The notes: generated by a model not told the origin, from the sequence alone. 64,000 bases of DNA from Lewinella sp. IMCC34183 (GCF_003390915.1 NZ_QMEM01000003.1:124001-188000), one strand, 5' to 3'. Positions 42,389 to 51,746 are shown, numbered from the stretch's first letter. Translations and numbers: made by a program.

Positions 42389-45169
42389 ATGAGCAATTAT
42401 TCCCACCTAGCGAATGCCCATCCGGGTTATATCGAACAGCTGTACCGGCAGTACGCCGAATCGCCCGACTCCGTAGACGAGAGCTGGCGGGATTTCTTTT
42501 CCGGCTTTGACTATGCCACCGAGACGTCCCCCGAAGGGGGCCTTCCCGCCACCGCCGGCGGTGAGATCGACTGGGATCACGTGCGGAAGGAACTCGGCGT
42601 ATTCGCGCTCATCAAGGCGTACCGCATGCGCGGGCACGTCGCCTCCAATATCGACCCCATCCAGGAGTTCGAGGATCCCGACGCGGGGCTCGCCCTGGCG
42701 GATTTCGAACTGGGCGAGGAGGACCTGGACAAGGTGTTCAAGGCCGCCCACCAGTTCTTCATGCCCGAAGGCAGCACTCTACGGCAGATCGTCGCCAACC
42801 TTAACCGGATCTACCTCGGCAGCATCGGCTTCGAAACCGACCACATTTTCCATCGCGAAAAGCGGCGGTGGCTGCGCGAGCGCATCGAAAAGCACCACCC
42901 CGAAGAGGCCTACGGCCTGCAACTGGAGGATAAGCGCCACATCCTGGATACGCTTAACGACGCGGTTGGCTTCGAAGACTTCCTGAAGACCAAATACCCC
43001 GCCCAGAAACGGTTTGGCCTCGAAGGCGGCGAGGCGGCCATCGTTGCGCTCGATACCATCATCGACGAGGCGGCCCGCGACGGCGTTGACGAGGTCGTCA
43101 TCGGTATGGCCCACCGCGGGCGGCTGAACGTGCTGGCCAACATCATGGGTAAGAGTTACGAAAGCATCTTCCAGGAGTTCGAGGGCGTCATTCCCGACGA
43201 CATCAAGGGCGACGGCGACGTCAAGTACCACATGGGCTATAGCTCCCTGATCGACACCCGCCCGGGCAAGCCCGTGAACGTAAAGCTGGCCCCCAACCCC
43301 AGCCACCTCGAGGCCGTAGGCCCCGTCGTGGAAGGGTTTGCGCGTGCCAAGGCCGACGTGCTTTACGGCAACGACTACGACAAAATCGTCCCCATTCTGG
43401 TACACGGCGACGCCGCTATCGCCGGTCAGGGAGTAGTCTTCGAAACCGCCCAGATGAGCGGCCTGGACGCCTACACCACCGGGGGCACCATCCACCTCAT
43501 CATCAACAACCAGATCGGCTTTACCACCGATTACGAGGACGCCCGCACGAGCATCTACGCCAGTGGTGTTGCCACCGTGATCGAGGCGCCCGTCTTCCAC
43601 GTCAACGGCGACGACCCCGAGGCGGTGTATTACGTGGCCAAGCTGGCTATGGAGTACCGCAATCACTTCAATTCGGACGTCTTCATCGACATGCTCTGCT
43701 ACCGGAAGAACGGTCACAACGAAGGCGACGACCCCGGCTACACCCAGCCCGGTATGTATGAGCGGGTAAAGCGCCACCCGGACGTGCGTCAGGTATACAC
43801 CGACCGCCTGGTCAAGCGCAAGGACGTGCAGGCCAAGATGGCGAAGGAGCTGGCCAAAAAGTTTAAGTCGCAGTTGCAGGATCTCCACGCCAAGGTGAAG
43901 AACAGCGACCTGCCCTACACCCACCAGCCCCCCGAAAAGGCCTGGAGCGCGCTTAATCGCGATCACTGGAAGTACGATTTCTTCTCCGAGTCACCGGAAA
44001 CCGGCGTACCGCTCGAGCAGATGCAGGCGATCCTCAACCACGTCACCACCCTGCCGGAAGGCTTCGACCCCGTCAACAAGGTCAACCGGCTATACAATAA
44101 CTACGAACAATCGGTCAGCAGCGACCAGCTGGACTGGGCACTTGGCGAACTCAGCGCCTACGCCACCCTCCTTATGGAAGGCCACGACGTACGTATGTCC
44201 GGCCAGGACGTACGCCGCGGCACCTTCAGCCACCGGCACGCGGTCCTCAAGAGCCAGGACGGCGAAAGCGTGTACAATCGCCTGGATGGTCTCAGTGAAG
44301 ACCAGGGCAAGATGCGGATCTACAACTCGCTCCTCTCGGAATACGCGGTGCTCGGCTTCGAATACGGCTACAGCACGGCCAGCCCCGAGAACCTGGTGAT
44401 CTGGGAAGCCCAGTTCGGCGACTTCGCCAATGGTGCGATGACCGTTTTCGACCAGTTCATCAGCAGCGGAGAGAGCAAGTGGGGCCGGATGTCCGGCCTG
44501 ACGGTCTTCCTGCCCCACGGCTACGAGGGCCAGGGACCCGAGCACAGCAGTGCCCGACTGGAAAGGTTCCTGCAGCTCTGCGCCGAGTTCAACATGGTCG
44601 TCGCGAACGTCACCCTGCCCGCCAACCTCTTCCACCTGCTGCGTCGCCAGCTTACTTGGAACTTCCGCAAGCCCCTTATTCTGATGTCGCCCAAATCGGG
44701 ACTGCGTCACGAGATGGCCGTTAGCTCGATCAACGATTTCGGACCGGGAACGCGCTTCCAGGAAGTAATCGACGACCCCACCGTGGAAGATGCCAAGAAG
44801 GTGAAGCGCCTGCTCCTCTGTTCGGGTAAGGTCTACTTCGACCTCGCCAAGCACAAGAGCACGGAAGAGCGGGAGGATGTCGCCGTCGTACGGCTAGAGC
44901 AGCTGTTCCCGCTTCCCCTTCGCCAGTTGAAGGATCTCGCGCAGAAGTATCCGGAGGCCGAATGGATCTGGGTTCAGGAAGAAAGCCGCAACGCCGGTGG
45001 ATGGTCGTACATCTGCGACCAGTTCCTGTACAACACCGCGCTTGGCTTCGATACCCGCCTGCGCTACGTGGGCCGGCCGGCCACGGCTTCCCCGGCAACC
45101 GGTTACAAACCGGTGCACGTGCGGGAGCAGAAGCGCCTGGTCGAGGAAGCCTTCGGCACTAAGTCCTGA
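42389..45169 (+). CDS. sucA: 2-oxoglutarate dehydrogenase E1 component
   Basis: 926 residues from the ATG at 42389 (SNYSHLANAHPGYIEQLYRQY); the TTG-initiated extension is unlikely. Domains: the short N-terminal 2-oxogl_dehyd_N, then thiamine-diphosphate-binding E1 with VVIGMAHRGRLNVLANIMGK, LVHGDAAIAGQGVV and NNQIGFTT, then the pyrimidine-binding domain with GQDVRRGTFSHRHAVL, YEGQGPEHSSARLERFLQLC and the C-terminal domain (EAEWIWVQEESRNAGGW). It decarboxylates 2-oxoglutarate and passes the succinyl group to E2 (SucB), which is not in the window. Central TCA-cycle enzyme. Confidence 0.97.
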   Translation: MSNYSHLANAHPGYIEQLYRQYAESPDSVDESWRDFFSGFDYATETSPEGGLPATAGGEIDWDHVRKELGVFALIKAYRMRGHVASNIDPIQEFEDPDAGLALADFELGEEDLDKVFKAAHQFFMPEGSTLRQIVANLNRIYLGSIGFETDHIFHREKRRWLRERIEKHHPEEAYGLQLEDKRHILDTLNDAVGFEDFLKTKYPAQKRFGLEGGEAAIVALDTIIDEAARDGVDEVVIGMAHRGRLNVLANIMGKSYESIFQEFEGVIPDDIKGDGDVKYHMGYSSLIDTRPGKPVNVKLAPNPSHLEAVGPVVEGFARAKADVLYGNDYDKIVPILVHGDAAIAGQGVVFETAQMSGLDAYTTGGTIHLIINNQIGFTTDYEDARTSIYASGVATVIEAPVFHVNGDDPEAVYYVAKLAMEYRNHFNSDVFIDMLCYRKNGHNEGDDPGYTQPGMYERVKRHPDVRQVYTDRLVKRKDVQAKMAKELAKKFKSQLQDLHAKVKNSDLPYTHQPPEKAWSALNRDHWKYDFFSESPETGVPLEQMQAILNHVTTLPEGFDPVNKVNRLYNNYEQSVSSDQLDWALGELSAYATLLMEGHDVRMSGQDVRRGTFSHRHAVLKSQDGESVYNRLDGLSEDQGKMRIYNSLLSEYAVLGFEYGYSTASPENLVIWEAQFGDFANGAMTVFDQFISSGESKWGRMSGLTVFLPHGYEGQGPEHSSARLERFLQLCAEFNMVVANVTLPANLFHLLRRQLTWNFRKPLILMSPKSGLRHEMAVSSINDFGPGTRFQEVIDDPTVEDAKKVKRLLLCSGKVYFDLAKHKSTEEREDVAVVRLEQLFPLPLRQLKDLAQKYPEAEWIWVQEESRNAGGWSYICDQFLYNTALGFDTRLRYVGRPATASPATGYKPVHVREQKRLVEEAFGTKS

Positions 45170-45187
45170 TAGAAGCGCGGGCGGGGG

Positions 45188-46315
45188 TCAGTTTCCTTCC
45201 GCCCCCACTTCGTCGGTTTCGGTTTCGGGTTCCCGGCAGATGAGGGGCAGGATCGCGTCGTACCAGTCGATGAGGGCGATTTCTTTGGCCAGGCTCAGGT
45301 CCTCACAGGCTCCGGCGAGCAGGTTGTTATCGAGGCGGGTCTGTCCCCGAAGTATGCGGAACCGCCCGTCCCGGGGGAAAAGGTCCACGGCTTCGTCCAT
45401 CTTGCCCAACCCCGCTTCCAGGCTCGTACTGTCGGCCGTAAGTAGTTGGGCCTCCTGCATCAGCGCCAGGGCCCGGTTGTAGTCTTCGATGAGGTAGGCG
45501 CACCCCGGGTCGGTCGGAGCAAAGGTGACGCTCACGTCGTACGCGCTGGCTACCTTGCGGCCCTGGTACTCCGCGGCCACCCATTTGCCGTAGGATCCGG
45601 TGGCCACGTCAATCGCCTTCGAAGTAAAGTCCAGACCGAGGTCGTTGTAGTCGGTGATATCGTTTACCTCCACCAGTCCGTTAGGCTTGATGATGAGCTG
45701 CATGTCGAGCTGCCCGGTAGCACAGCTGTCCTGCGGAATATTGGGATAGGTGAGGTGCTGATCGAAATAGGTCGAAACGTCGCCGTCCGCCCCCACGAAG
45801 GACACTCCCTTGGTGAGCTCCGTATAAACGGTATCCCGACCGATCAGGACATAGGGCTTGGGCTCCTCCAGGCGGAACCGCAGCGGCAGTACCACACGGT
45901 AGCGGACGGGCTTCCCGTCCTTGATTGCCGGCCGCCAAAGCACTTCCCGGGCCATGCCGACCACGCTACGCAGTGCGGAGAGGCCTATTCCCCCGCCGGG
46001 GTCACGCAGGACCTCGGGCCGGTTAATCATCCCGTTTCGCTCCACAATGAAGGCGACAACGGCCGTACCGCTGATTCCCTGCTCCCGCGCCTCGGCCGGG
46101 TACAGCGCCCGTTGGTAGACGTATTCCAGCAGGTACTGTTGCGCGCACTGTGATTTGGCCGCCGCGGTCGTATCGTACCGTTCGCAGGGACTCGGAAAGC
46201 GCGCCGCCTCGTCGGCGAAGGTATAAATGGTCGTGTCTCCGAGGGCAACGGCGGTCGTGTCCTGTCCGCAGACCACCAGGGGGAGGAAAAAGAGCAGGGC
46301 GAATAAAGACTTCAT
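45188..46315 (-). CDS. Exported TonB C-terminal-domain protein
   Basis: 375 residues with a signal peptide (MKSLFALLFFLPLVVCGQ) rather than the usual membrane anchor. The segment YPAEAREQGISGTAVVAFIVERNGMINRPEVLRDPGGGIG...ALRSVVGMAREVLWRPAIKDGKPV matches the TonB C-terminal fold (PF03544). A second similar stretch follows, with LTYPNIPQDSCATGQLDMQLIIKPNGLVEVNDITDYNDLG. The C-terminal part is TPR-like and acidic. Without a transmembrane anchor it is probably not a classical energy transducer. It converges with sucA. Confidence 0.8.
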   Translation of the reverse strand: MKSLFALLFFLPLVVCGQDTTAVALGDTTIYTFADEAARFPSPCERYDTTAAAKSQCAQQYLLEYVYQRALYPAEAREQGISGTAVVAFIVERNGMINRPEVLRDPGGGIGLSALRSVVGMAREVLWRPAIKDGKPVRYRVVLPLRFRLEEPKPYVLIGRDTVYTELTKGVSFVGADGDVSTYFDQHLTYPNIPQDSCATGQLDMQLIIKPNGLVEVNDITDYNDLGLDFTSKAIDVATGSYGKWVAAEYQGRKVASAYDVSVTFAPTDPGCAYLIEDYNRALALMQEAQLLTADSTSLEAGLGKMDEAVDLFPRDGRFRILRGQTRLDNNLLAGACEDLSLAKEIALIDWYDAILPLICREPETETDEVGAEGN

Positions 46316-46323
46316 GGCAAAGG

Positions 46324-48090
46324 TTAGAGCGTAGGCGGGCCGTCCGACGGGACGACGGCCAGGGCGTTGAAGTTGAGGTTGGGAGCCAGCGAGCTCACCT
46401 GGTACTGCAAACGCTTCGAAACCACCAGCCGGTCGTAGGGTGAATACAGGAAGATCATCGGCTGGTTGTCGTAAACGATTTCTTGGAAGCGCCGGTACAG
46501 CGGCACGCGCTCGGCGCCATCGGTGGTCAGAGCGATACGATCGATCAGGCTGTCCGCTTCGAAATTCTGGAAGTTGCCCCGGTTGCTGCCGGCCGGTGGA
46601 ATGGAAGTGGACGACCAGAGCTGGGAAAAATCGTCCGGGGTCGGCTCGAAACCCTGCCCGTAGAACGACGCCACGTATTCGCCCCCGTTCAACCGGTTCA
46701 TGACCTTGTGAGGGTCCTGCAGGACCACACGAATGTCGAAACCGACCTTTTTAGCTCCCTGGGCGGTTACGATAGAGACCGCTTCACTCGTGGGCGTCGG
46801 AAAAGAGAGCAGGTCAAACCGCAGGTCACGTCGTTCACCATCGATGACCTTCTCCAGCACGTTGTCGCCGTCCGTGTCCTCCCATCCGGCCTTGCGCAGC
46901 AGTTCGCGGGCCTTGGCAAGATCATAGGGAATTGGCGGCAACTCCCGGTTGTAGTACTCCTTGGTGGGTAAGACGGGGCCGATCACGCGTTCGGCTAGGT
47001 TGGGAAGCAGGTTCGAGAGAATTTTGTCGACGTTTACGCTGTGGGCTAACGCGCGACGGGTCAGGCTATCGGCCAGGAGCGGGTCGTCCTGGTTGAGCAA
47101 AATATTGAAGTACTTGAAACTGGGTACGGTGATGAAGTCATACCGTTGCTGTAGGAATTCCTCCTTCCGAAGATCCTTAAACTGCTCGACGGGCATGTCC
47201 ACCACCACGTCCGCGAGGTTGCTGCGCAGGGCATTTGCCGTAGCCGTATTGTCGGTTATGATGAGGAAAGTCAGGACCTCGGGGATTGCCATCAACCAGG
47301 GCTCGGATCTGCCGGAAGCCCAGTAATCGGGCCGGCGTTCCAGGCGGACCTTACTGCCCGACTCCCATCCCGTAAGCCGGTAGGGGCCGCTACCTACGAT
47401 GCGGTCGGGATCCGTACTCGTGCGGCGATCGTTGAACCGATCGGCAAAGCGCAGCAGGGGTTTGCTCTCTTTCTCCAGACGCTTGGCCGTAGCGGAATCG
47501 GTCAGTTCGCTCAGGGACACCGACCGGAGGTCTCCCGCAGGATCATACGCGTATTCCGGATAAATGTACAAGTCACCGATCGCCTCTGCGGCAAGCAGGT
47601 AGGGCTCCTTGGTGAGTACCCGAAAGCACCCGCTTTCCTCCTCGGGCACGATGTCGCTGATCATACTGTAGTAGGAACGGTAGGGCCCGGCATTCACCCG
47701 CAGGTTCAGCATCGCCTTCAGACTGAAGATTACGTCCGAGACGCGCACCGGTTCGTTGTTCGGCCAGCGGGCAGCGGTGTCCAGGTGGTAGCGGTAGGAC
47801 AAGCCCCCGGTCGGTAAGGTATCCACTTCCGGCAGGGAGGCCAGGCAGGGGCGGAGCTCGAAAGTTTCCGGATCCTTTGCGTTCAGTGTCTGAAAAATCT
47901 GCTGCGACACGTACCGCGACAGGCTGTGCGTCGACAGGATAGGATTCAGCCCCGGCGGATCGGCCTTCAGCACGATACGAATCTCATTCTCGGAGGGAAG
48001 CCGCTCACCGTCGTTTTCCTGAGAATCGGACCTGGTACAACCAAGCATAGCGCTTAGCACGGCTGTCCATATCAGGTAACTAAATCTCAT
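46324..48090 (-). CDS. ABC-transporter substrate-binding lipoprotein (SBP_bac_5, peptide type)
   Basis: 588 residues with lipoprotein signal (ILTAVLSAMLGC-like run, ending LSAMLGC). It is a family 5 extracellular solute-binding protein (PF00496): ADPPGLNPILSTHSLSRYVSQQIFQTL, VGSGPYRLTGWESGSKVRLERRPDYW, AFTVNVDKIL-like ALAHSVNVDKILSNLLPNLAERVIGPVLP and a C-terminal NQPMIFLYSPYDRLV. It binds peptides or similar ligands outside the inner membrane. No permease or ATPase gene is adjacent, so it may serve a pump encoded elsewhere. It starts nine bases after the TonB-C gene's start side. Confidence 0.9.
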   Translation of the reverse strand: MRFSYLIWTAVLSAMLGCTRSDSQENDGERLPSENEIRIVLKADPPGLNPILSTHSLSRYVSQQIFQTLNAKDPETFELRPCLASLPEVDTLPTGGLSYRYHLDTAARWPNNEPVRVSDVIFSLKAMLNLRVNAGPYRSYYSMISDIVPEEESGCFRVLTKEPYLLAAEAIGDLYIYPEYAYDPAGDLRSVSLSELTDSATAKRLEKESKPLLRFADRFNDRRTSTDPDRIVGSGPYRLTGWESGSKVRLERRPDYWASGRSEPWLMAIPEVLTFLIITDNTATANALRSNLADVVVDMPVEQFKDLRKEEFLQQRYDFITVPSFKYFNILLNQDDPLLADSLTRRALAHSVNVDKILSNLLPNLAERVIGPVLPTKEYYNRELPPIPYDLAKARELLRKAGWEDTDGDNVLEKVIDGERRDLRFDLLSFPTPTSEAVSIVTAQGAKKVGFDIRVVLQDPHKVMNRLNGGEYVASFYGQGFEPTPDDFSQLWSSTSIPPAGSNRGNFQNFEADSLIDRIALTTDGAERVPLYRRFQEIVYDNQPMIFLYSPYDRLVVSKRLQYQVSSLAPNLNFNALAVVPSDGPPTL

Positions 48091-48396
48091 ACAGAAGGTG
48101 ACTGTCGCGAGGCGATATATTTAATGCGAAGGTACCCAATTTACGGCGTACCCCCACCGGATGCCCAGAGAATCAATAAATTAATGTGGTAACGTAGATG
48201 GCAGACAAATTGGGGGACGTAAGCAACTATGTCTCCCGCAACGCTTCAACCGGGAGCGGTCAATACGCAAATACGATTACTTTGCTTGTCCCGGGCGGCT
48301 GCAGCGATCGTACGGTAGGTCCGGTGAATTCCAGGACGGTTATCGTGTACCGGAATCCTACCCAGCGGGGCGTAATCGCACGTCGCATCAGGTATC
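48091..48396. other. Intergenic region without recognised gene
   Basis: About 300 bases upstream of the peptide-binding lipoprotein. An open frame of 74 codons on the plus strand is Ser/Arg-rich and has no family features, so I do not call it. No tRNA arms or strong hairpin was found. Confidence 0.5.
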
Positions 48397-48480
48397 CTAG
48401 CCGTAGGCGAGGAACAGGATGACCCCGAGCATAAACAGAATGGCAGCGGGGGGGTATGAGTTAGTGGTGTGGTTGTGCAT
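48397..48480 (-). CDS. 27-residue single-pass membrane microprotein
   Basis: An ATG at 48480 opens a frame of 27 codons to TAG at 48397-48399. The product has a polar head (MHNHTTNSYPP) and one continuous hydrophobic segment (AAILFMLGVILFLAYG), the pattern of bacterial membrane microproteins such as CydX- or KdpF-like subunits, though no match to those is claimed. Codon use and the sharp polar/hydrophobic boundary argue for selection. It is isolated between the SBP gene and the RlpA gene. Confidence 0.5.
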   Translation of the reverse strand: MHNHTTNSYPPAAILFMLGVILFLAYG

Positions 48481-48608
48481 GAGACGGAAGACTTACTGGG
48501 CTAACGTGCCGCAACTGGCTGAAATTGTGAAGGTGAGGTTCTGACCGTACGCACCCGGGCCCGCACATGGTCCGGCGGGTACATCGTCGACCAATACTAA
48601 CAAAATAC

Positions 48609-48630
48609 GCGCGAGCTACCTAGCTCACGC
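48609..48630 (-). terminator. Hairpin terminator of the RlpA-SPOR gene
   Basis: A 10-bp stem GCGCGAGCTA / TAGCTCACGC (one G-T pair on the minus strand) with a two-base loop lies just beyond the stop of the gene at 48661. AAAATAC and TGTTTTT on its two sides make it usable in both directions. Confidence 0.65.
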
Positions 48631-48660
48631 CTGTTTTTATAACCACTTTTGCTCTCCCGA

Positions 48661-49632
48661 TCACTTTTTGGCAACGATTCCGGCAATATTGTAGCTCGAG
48701 CGCAGCGCCTCGGCGGCCTGCTGGGCCTCGGTGACGGTACCGTAATTTCCACTGTACACCCGATTGATGACCTGCCCGTCCTCCCGGGTTACGCTACGGT
48801 AATAGACGTCCGTGAGGCCTTGCTCCTTGAGCTCTCCTACGCGGCGCAGGGCATATGACTCGTTGGTGTAGGCAGCAAGTTGAATGGCGTAGGCACCCTG
48901 TTCGGCGGGGGCCGCGGCGGTCGTTACTTCTTCAACGCCCCGTGCCTGCTGGGCACCCGAAACGGTAGGGGCCGGAGGAGTGACGGCGTACCGGTTGTAG
49001 GTTTCCGGAGCGGGCGCGTTGGTCTTTTCGGCGGGCACTACCTCGCGGGTGATCACCGCGGGACGCGGCGAGGCGGCGGTGGAAGTACCGGCAGTCGGCT
49101 TGGGCGGGGCTATGACCCCCTTTGGCTCAGCGGGCTCGGGAAAGTTACCGGCGTAGGTGGCGGGGGCGGGTACGGCATCTCCTTCAGGGGGAAGGGGATT
49201 CCAGTTGCTGAAGCCGGTGCGTTCCAGGCTTACGGAGGACCGGTCGGAAATACCCAGCTTTTCGGCCGCTACCTGGCTGAGCGTAATCAGGCAGTCCGTG
49301 CATTCCTTGCCTTTATCGGTGACGCGTACCACCACGCTGCGGCCGTTTTCGGTGTTGGTTACCCGCAGTAGGGTTCCCAGAGGAAGACCGGAATGACTGC
49401 TCGTCATCGCGTCGGCACTGTAGGTTTCCCCGTAGGCGGTGGTGGAACCGTCGGCCTCCGGAGCATACACGCCAGCCAGCCCGTCCTGCTTGTCCTGGTC
49501 GGCGGGGGCATCGAGCTGGACCTCTTTCGGGTGGGCCGTGGGCCGCGGAGCCTTGTTCCACTCGAAGCTTTGGGCCTGAAGACCGGCGACGGAGAACGGC
49601 AAAAGAAAACTGATGGAGAGTAGGCGTTTCAT
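48661..49632 (-). CDS. rlpA: RlpA-like double-psi beta-barrel protein with C-terminal SPOR domain
   Basis: 323 residues from the ATG at 49632, which opens a signal peptide (RLLSISFLLPFSVAGLQAQ). The DPBB domain is seen as YAPEADGSTTAYGETYSADAMTSSHSGLPLGTLLRVTNTENGRSVVVRVTDKG, the conserved 'AS.HxxLPxGTxLxVTN' block. A long Pro/Ala linker follows, and the last ~75 residues (EQGAYAIQLAAYTNESYALRRVGELKEQGLTDVYYRS) are a SPOR domain that binds denuded glycan strands. RlpA proteins are lytic transglycosylases or septal wall proteins. The catalytic Asp of true lytic RlpA has not been verified here. Confidence 0.9.
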   Translation of the reverse strand: MKRLLSISFLLPFSVAGLQAQSFEWNKAPRPTAHPKEVQLDAPADQDKQDGLAGVYAPEADGSTTAYGETYSADAMTSSHSGLPLGTLLRVTNTENGRSVVVRVTDKGKECTDCLITLSQVAAEKLGISDRSSVSLERTGFSNWNPLPPEGDAVPAPATYAGNFPEPAEPKGVIAPPKPTAGTSTAASPRPAVITREVVPAEKTNAPAPETYNRYAVTPPAPTVSGAQQARGVEEVTTAAAPAEQGAYAIQLAAYTNESYALRRVGELKEQGLTDVYYRSVTREDGQVINRVYSGNYGTVTEAQQAAEALRSSYNIAGIVAKK

Positions 49633-49834
49633 GATAAGCGGCAAGATTACGGTTTGTGGACTGGTGTATATAGAACGCGCAAACCTGTTAAAAAGCTGTG
49701 GGACGGGGTAACGTCCGCTGCTAGCGATTCATTACGGCCTGGTGAAAATTATCCCCTCCAGGCACACGAGTATAACGGATAAGCCGCTAAAATGCTCACG
49801 CGGGCGCAGTTTCCCGGCAACTTTAACGGTTCCT

Positions 49835-50467
49835 TTAGTCGCCTTGCGTCTGCCATTTACGTACCTCCCGCCAGGCGTAGCCTTCATCTTCCCACCGCAA
49901 TAATTCGGTAACCCCCGCCCCCTTGTAGTTCAGGAACCACGTCTCCACGATCCGTTTGGCGGCGTCGTTGCCCAGGGAGAAATCGAGGAAATTCTCTACC
50001 TGCAGTGTCCGGGCCGCCGGATCCGCCGGTACGGCAATGATCTTGGTGTCGATCTCGCCGCGGTCGCGCAGCATGAGGGTGGCGATGGGCAGGGCCCGCA
50101 GCGTGGTACCGGTGGGCAGGGCTTCCCCGATAACGAGTACGTCCAGGGGGTCCCCGTCCCCGCCCCTACCCTCGTCCATCAGGGTGGAGGGCACGAAACC
50201 GTAGTTGCCGGGATAGGGAAGAAAATTGACGATCCGGGTGGCACCGTCCGCCAGCGTATCGTTCAGGTAGCCGGCTCCCGGGTGGTACTCGATTTTGTGG
50301 TTGGTGCCCGCGGGTATTTCGACGACCACGTTCAGGGCGTCGCCGTCCGTACTGGGCAGCAGGTAGGGATCGGCCGTGGCGGAGGCGGCGGCCGGCGAGG
50401 CGGCTTCCGGTCCGTCGGGGGCACAGGCGAAAAGCAGCATCACGATAAAAACGGGCAGCGGGCGCAT
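49835..50467 (-). CDS. Exported inorganic pyrophosphatase (lipoprotein)
   Basis: 210 residues with a lipoprotein signal (VFIVMLLFAC). The family I pyrophosphatase core is clear: VVVEIPAGTNHKIEYHPGAG, NFLPYPGNYGFVPSTL, GDGDPLDVLVIGE with the D-x(DP)D metal cluster, LRALPIATLMLRDRGEIDTKIIAV, and a terminal Lys-rich helix. Family I PPases are usually cytoplasmic (PPi to 2 Pi with Mg2+). A lipid-anchored version would act outside the cytoplasm, presumably scavenging phosphate from PPi. Assignment of the domain is firm, of the localisation moderately so. Confidence 0.9.
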   Translation of the reverse strand: MRPLPVFIVMLLFACAPDGPEAASPAAASATADPYLLPSTDGDALNVVVEIPAGTNHKIEYHPGAGYLNDTLADGATRIVNFLPYPGNYGFVPSTLMDEGRGGDGDPLDVLVIGEALPTGTTLRALPIATLMLRDRGEIDTKIIAVPADPAARTLQVENFLDFSLGNDAAKRIVETWFLNYKGAGVTELLRWEDEGYAWREVRKWQTQGD

Positions 50468-50516
50468 GCGGGCTTAGTTAAGTCCGGGGAACTTCGGAGG
50501 TGCAAAAGTAACGAGC

Positions 50517-51707
50517 CTAGGGCTCAAAGTACCCCAGCGTGCCGCCCACCCACGTTTTTCCCTTGTTGTAGCGCACGCCGATCATTTCCCCCTTGGAAAG
50601 CCGCACAAGATTATTGACCAGTACCGGCCGCTCCCGGTCCGGGGGCCAGAGGTACATCATCCGCAGTTCCACCCGCGCGGGCTCGTCGGGGGTCTCCACG
50701 ATCGGCACGTATTCCACCTTTCGTTGCAGGATGAAGTGCTCCGGCCGCTCGATCGCGTCCAGCGTCGCGGGGGTGGGGTGCAGGTCCACGCCCTGCCCCG
50801 CGAAGCTGTACAGCGGCTTCAGCACGTAGGCCGATAGGTCGGCGGGGTACGCTTCCAGGTCGGACAGAAAGTGGGTCTTGGGTACGTAGGGGCTGTCGAT
50901 GAAGGGCAGGCTGTACTTACTAATGAGGAAGAACCAGTTGGGGTGACCGGCCCACTCCACGTCCACCTGCTCGATCAGGTTGAACTTGCGCTGAAGATCG
51001 GTGCGCGCCTTCAGTTCGTCAAAGATGACCCGATTGAAGATGCGCTTCACCGGCGTGCGCTCTCCGTCGCGGTCGTAGTAGAGTTTGTCCCCCTCCAGGT
51101 CCACTTCACTGATGCATACCTCCCGGATACCCAGCTCGGCGCAGGCGACCACGAAGTCGATGCGGGTGGTCTGCCCCTTGGGGTCCACCTCCAGCAGAAT
51201 GACGTGTTCCGGTGCGTGCCCCGCCAGGATCGTCTCCCGCAGCAGCTGCATGTACTCCTCGTAGGTCGACCCGTCGAAGCGGGCCGAAAAGCCCTCCGGA
51301 ATAGTAAAGAACTTGCGAAAGCTACGGTCCAGCAGCCCCTGGAAGTAGTACAATGAGGGAAAGCCCTGTACCTCCACCAGCTGGGGTACGATCTCCCCGG
51401 ATTCCACGCGGCACACGCCGAAGTCGAGCTGCATGAACAGCGGGCGCTCGTCCTGCCCGGGGACCCGCTCCCCCGGGGGGATGGCCGCCGCCGCACGTTC
51501 GGCGTAGCCCGGGTCGGTCACCACGTCCAGCACGTCCTTGCACGCGCGGAAGACGTGCTCGCGGAACGCGCGCGGGAAAAAGACGGGGGTCTCCCCGACG
51601 TGGAATTTGGGGTCGTGTCCGTACTGCCCCCCGAGCCACGCGAGCATGGCTTGGTAGGTCTCGTTGGTAAAGGTGTCGTTGTAGCGGCGGCGTATGGCAG
51701 GTATCAT
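50517..51707 (-). CDS. ATP-grasp-like protein of unknown function
   Basis: 396 residues from the ATG at 51707 (a preceding ATG at 51737 adds ten basic residues). Late in the sequence are blocks resembling the ATP-grasp fold: YVLKPLYSFAGQGVDLHPT (glycine-rich nucleotide loop with a Lys), FILQRKVEYVPIV and VELRMMYLWPPDRERPVLVNNLVRLSKG. The first half (MQLDFGVCRVESGEIVPQLVEVQGFPSLYYFQ) may be the substrate side; the order resembles glutathionylspermidine-synthase-like or circularly permuted ATP-grasp enzymes. The substrate is not known. It is followed on the same strand by nothing for 50 bases. Confidence 0.7.
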   Translation of the reverse strand: MIPAIRRRYNDTFTNETYQAMLAWLGGQYGHDPKFHVGETPVFFPRAFREHVFRACKDVLDVVTDPGYAERAAAAIPPGERVPGQDERPLFMQLDFGVCRVESGEIVPQLVEVQGFPSLYYFQGLLDRSFRKFFTIPEGFSARFDGSTYEEYMQLLRETILAGHAPEHVILLEVDPKGQTTRIDFVVACAELGIREVCISEVDLEGDKLYYDRDGERTPVKRIFNRVIFDELKARTDLQRKFNLIEQVDVEWAGHPNWFFLISKYSLPFIDSPYVPKTHFLSDLEAYPADLSAYVLKPLYSFAGQGVDLHPTPATLDAIERPEHFILQRKVEYVPIVETPDEPARVELRMMYLWPPDRERPVLVNNLVRLSKGEMIGVRYNKGKTWVGGTLGYFEP

Positions 51708-51746
51708 CGGTAAGCGTAACCGTACGCCGCGGCACATGTTTGTCCG

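Noticed and set aside
48198-48422. A 74-codon plus-strand frame
   Set aside because: Ser/Arg-rich without family features, and it overlaps the minus-strand microprotein candidate, whose polar/hydrophobic pattern is more convincing.
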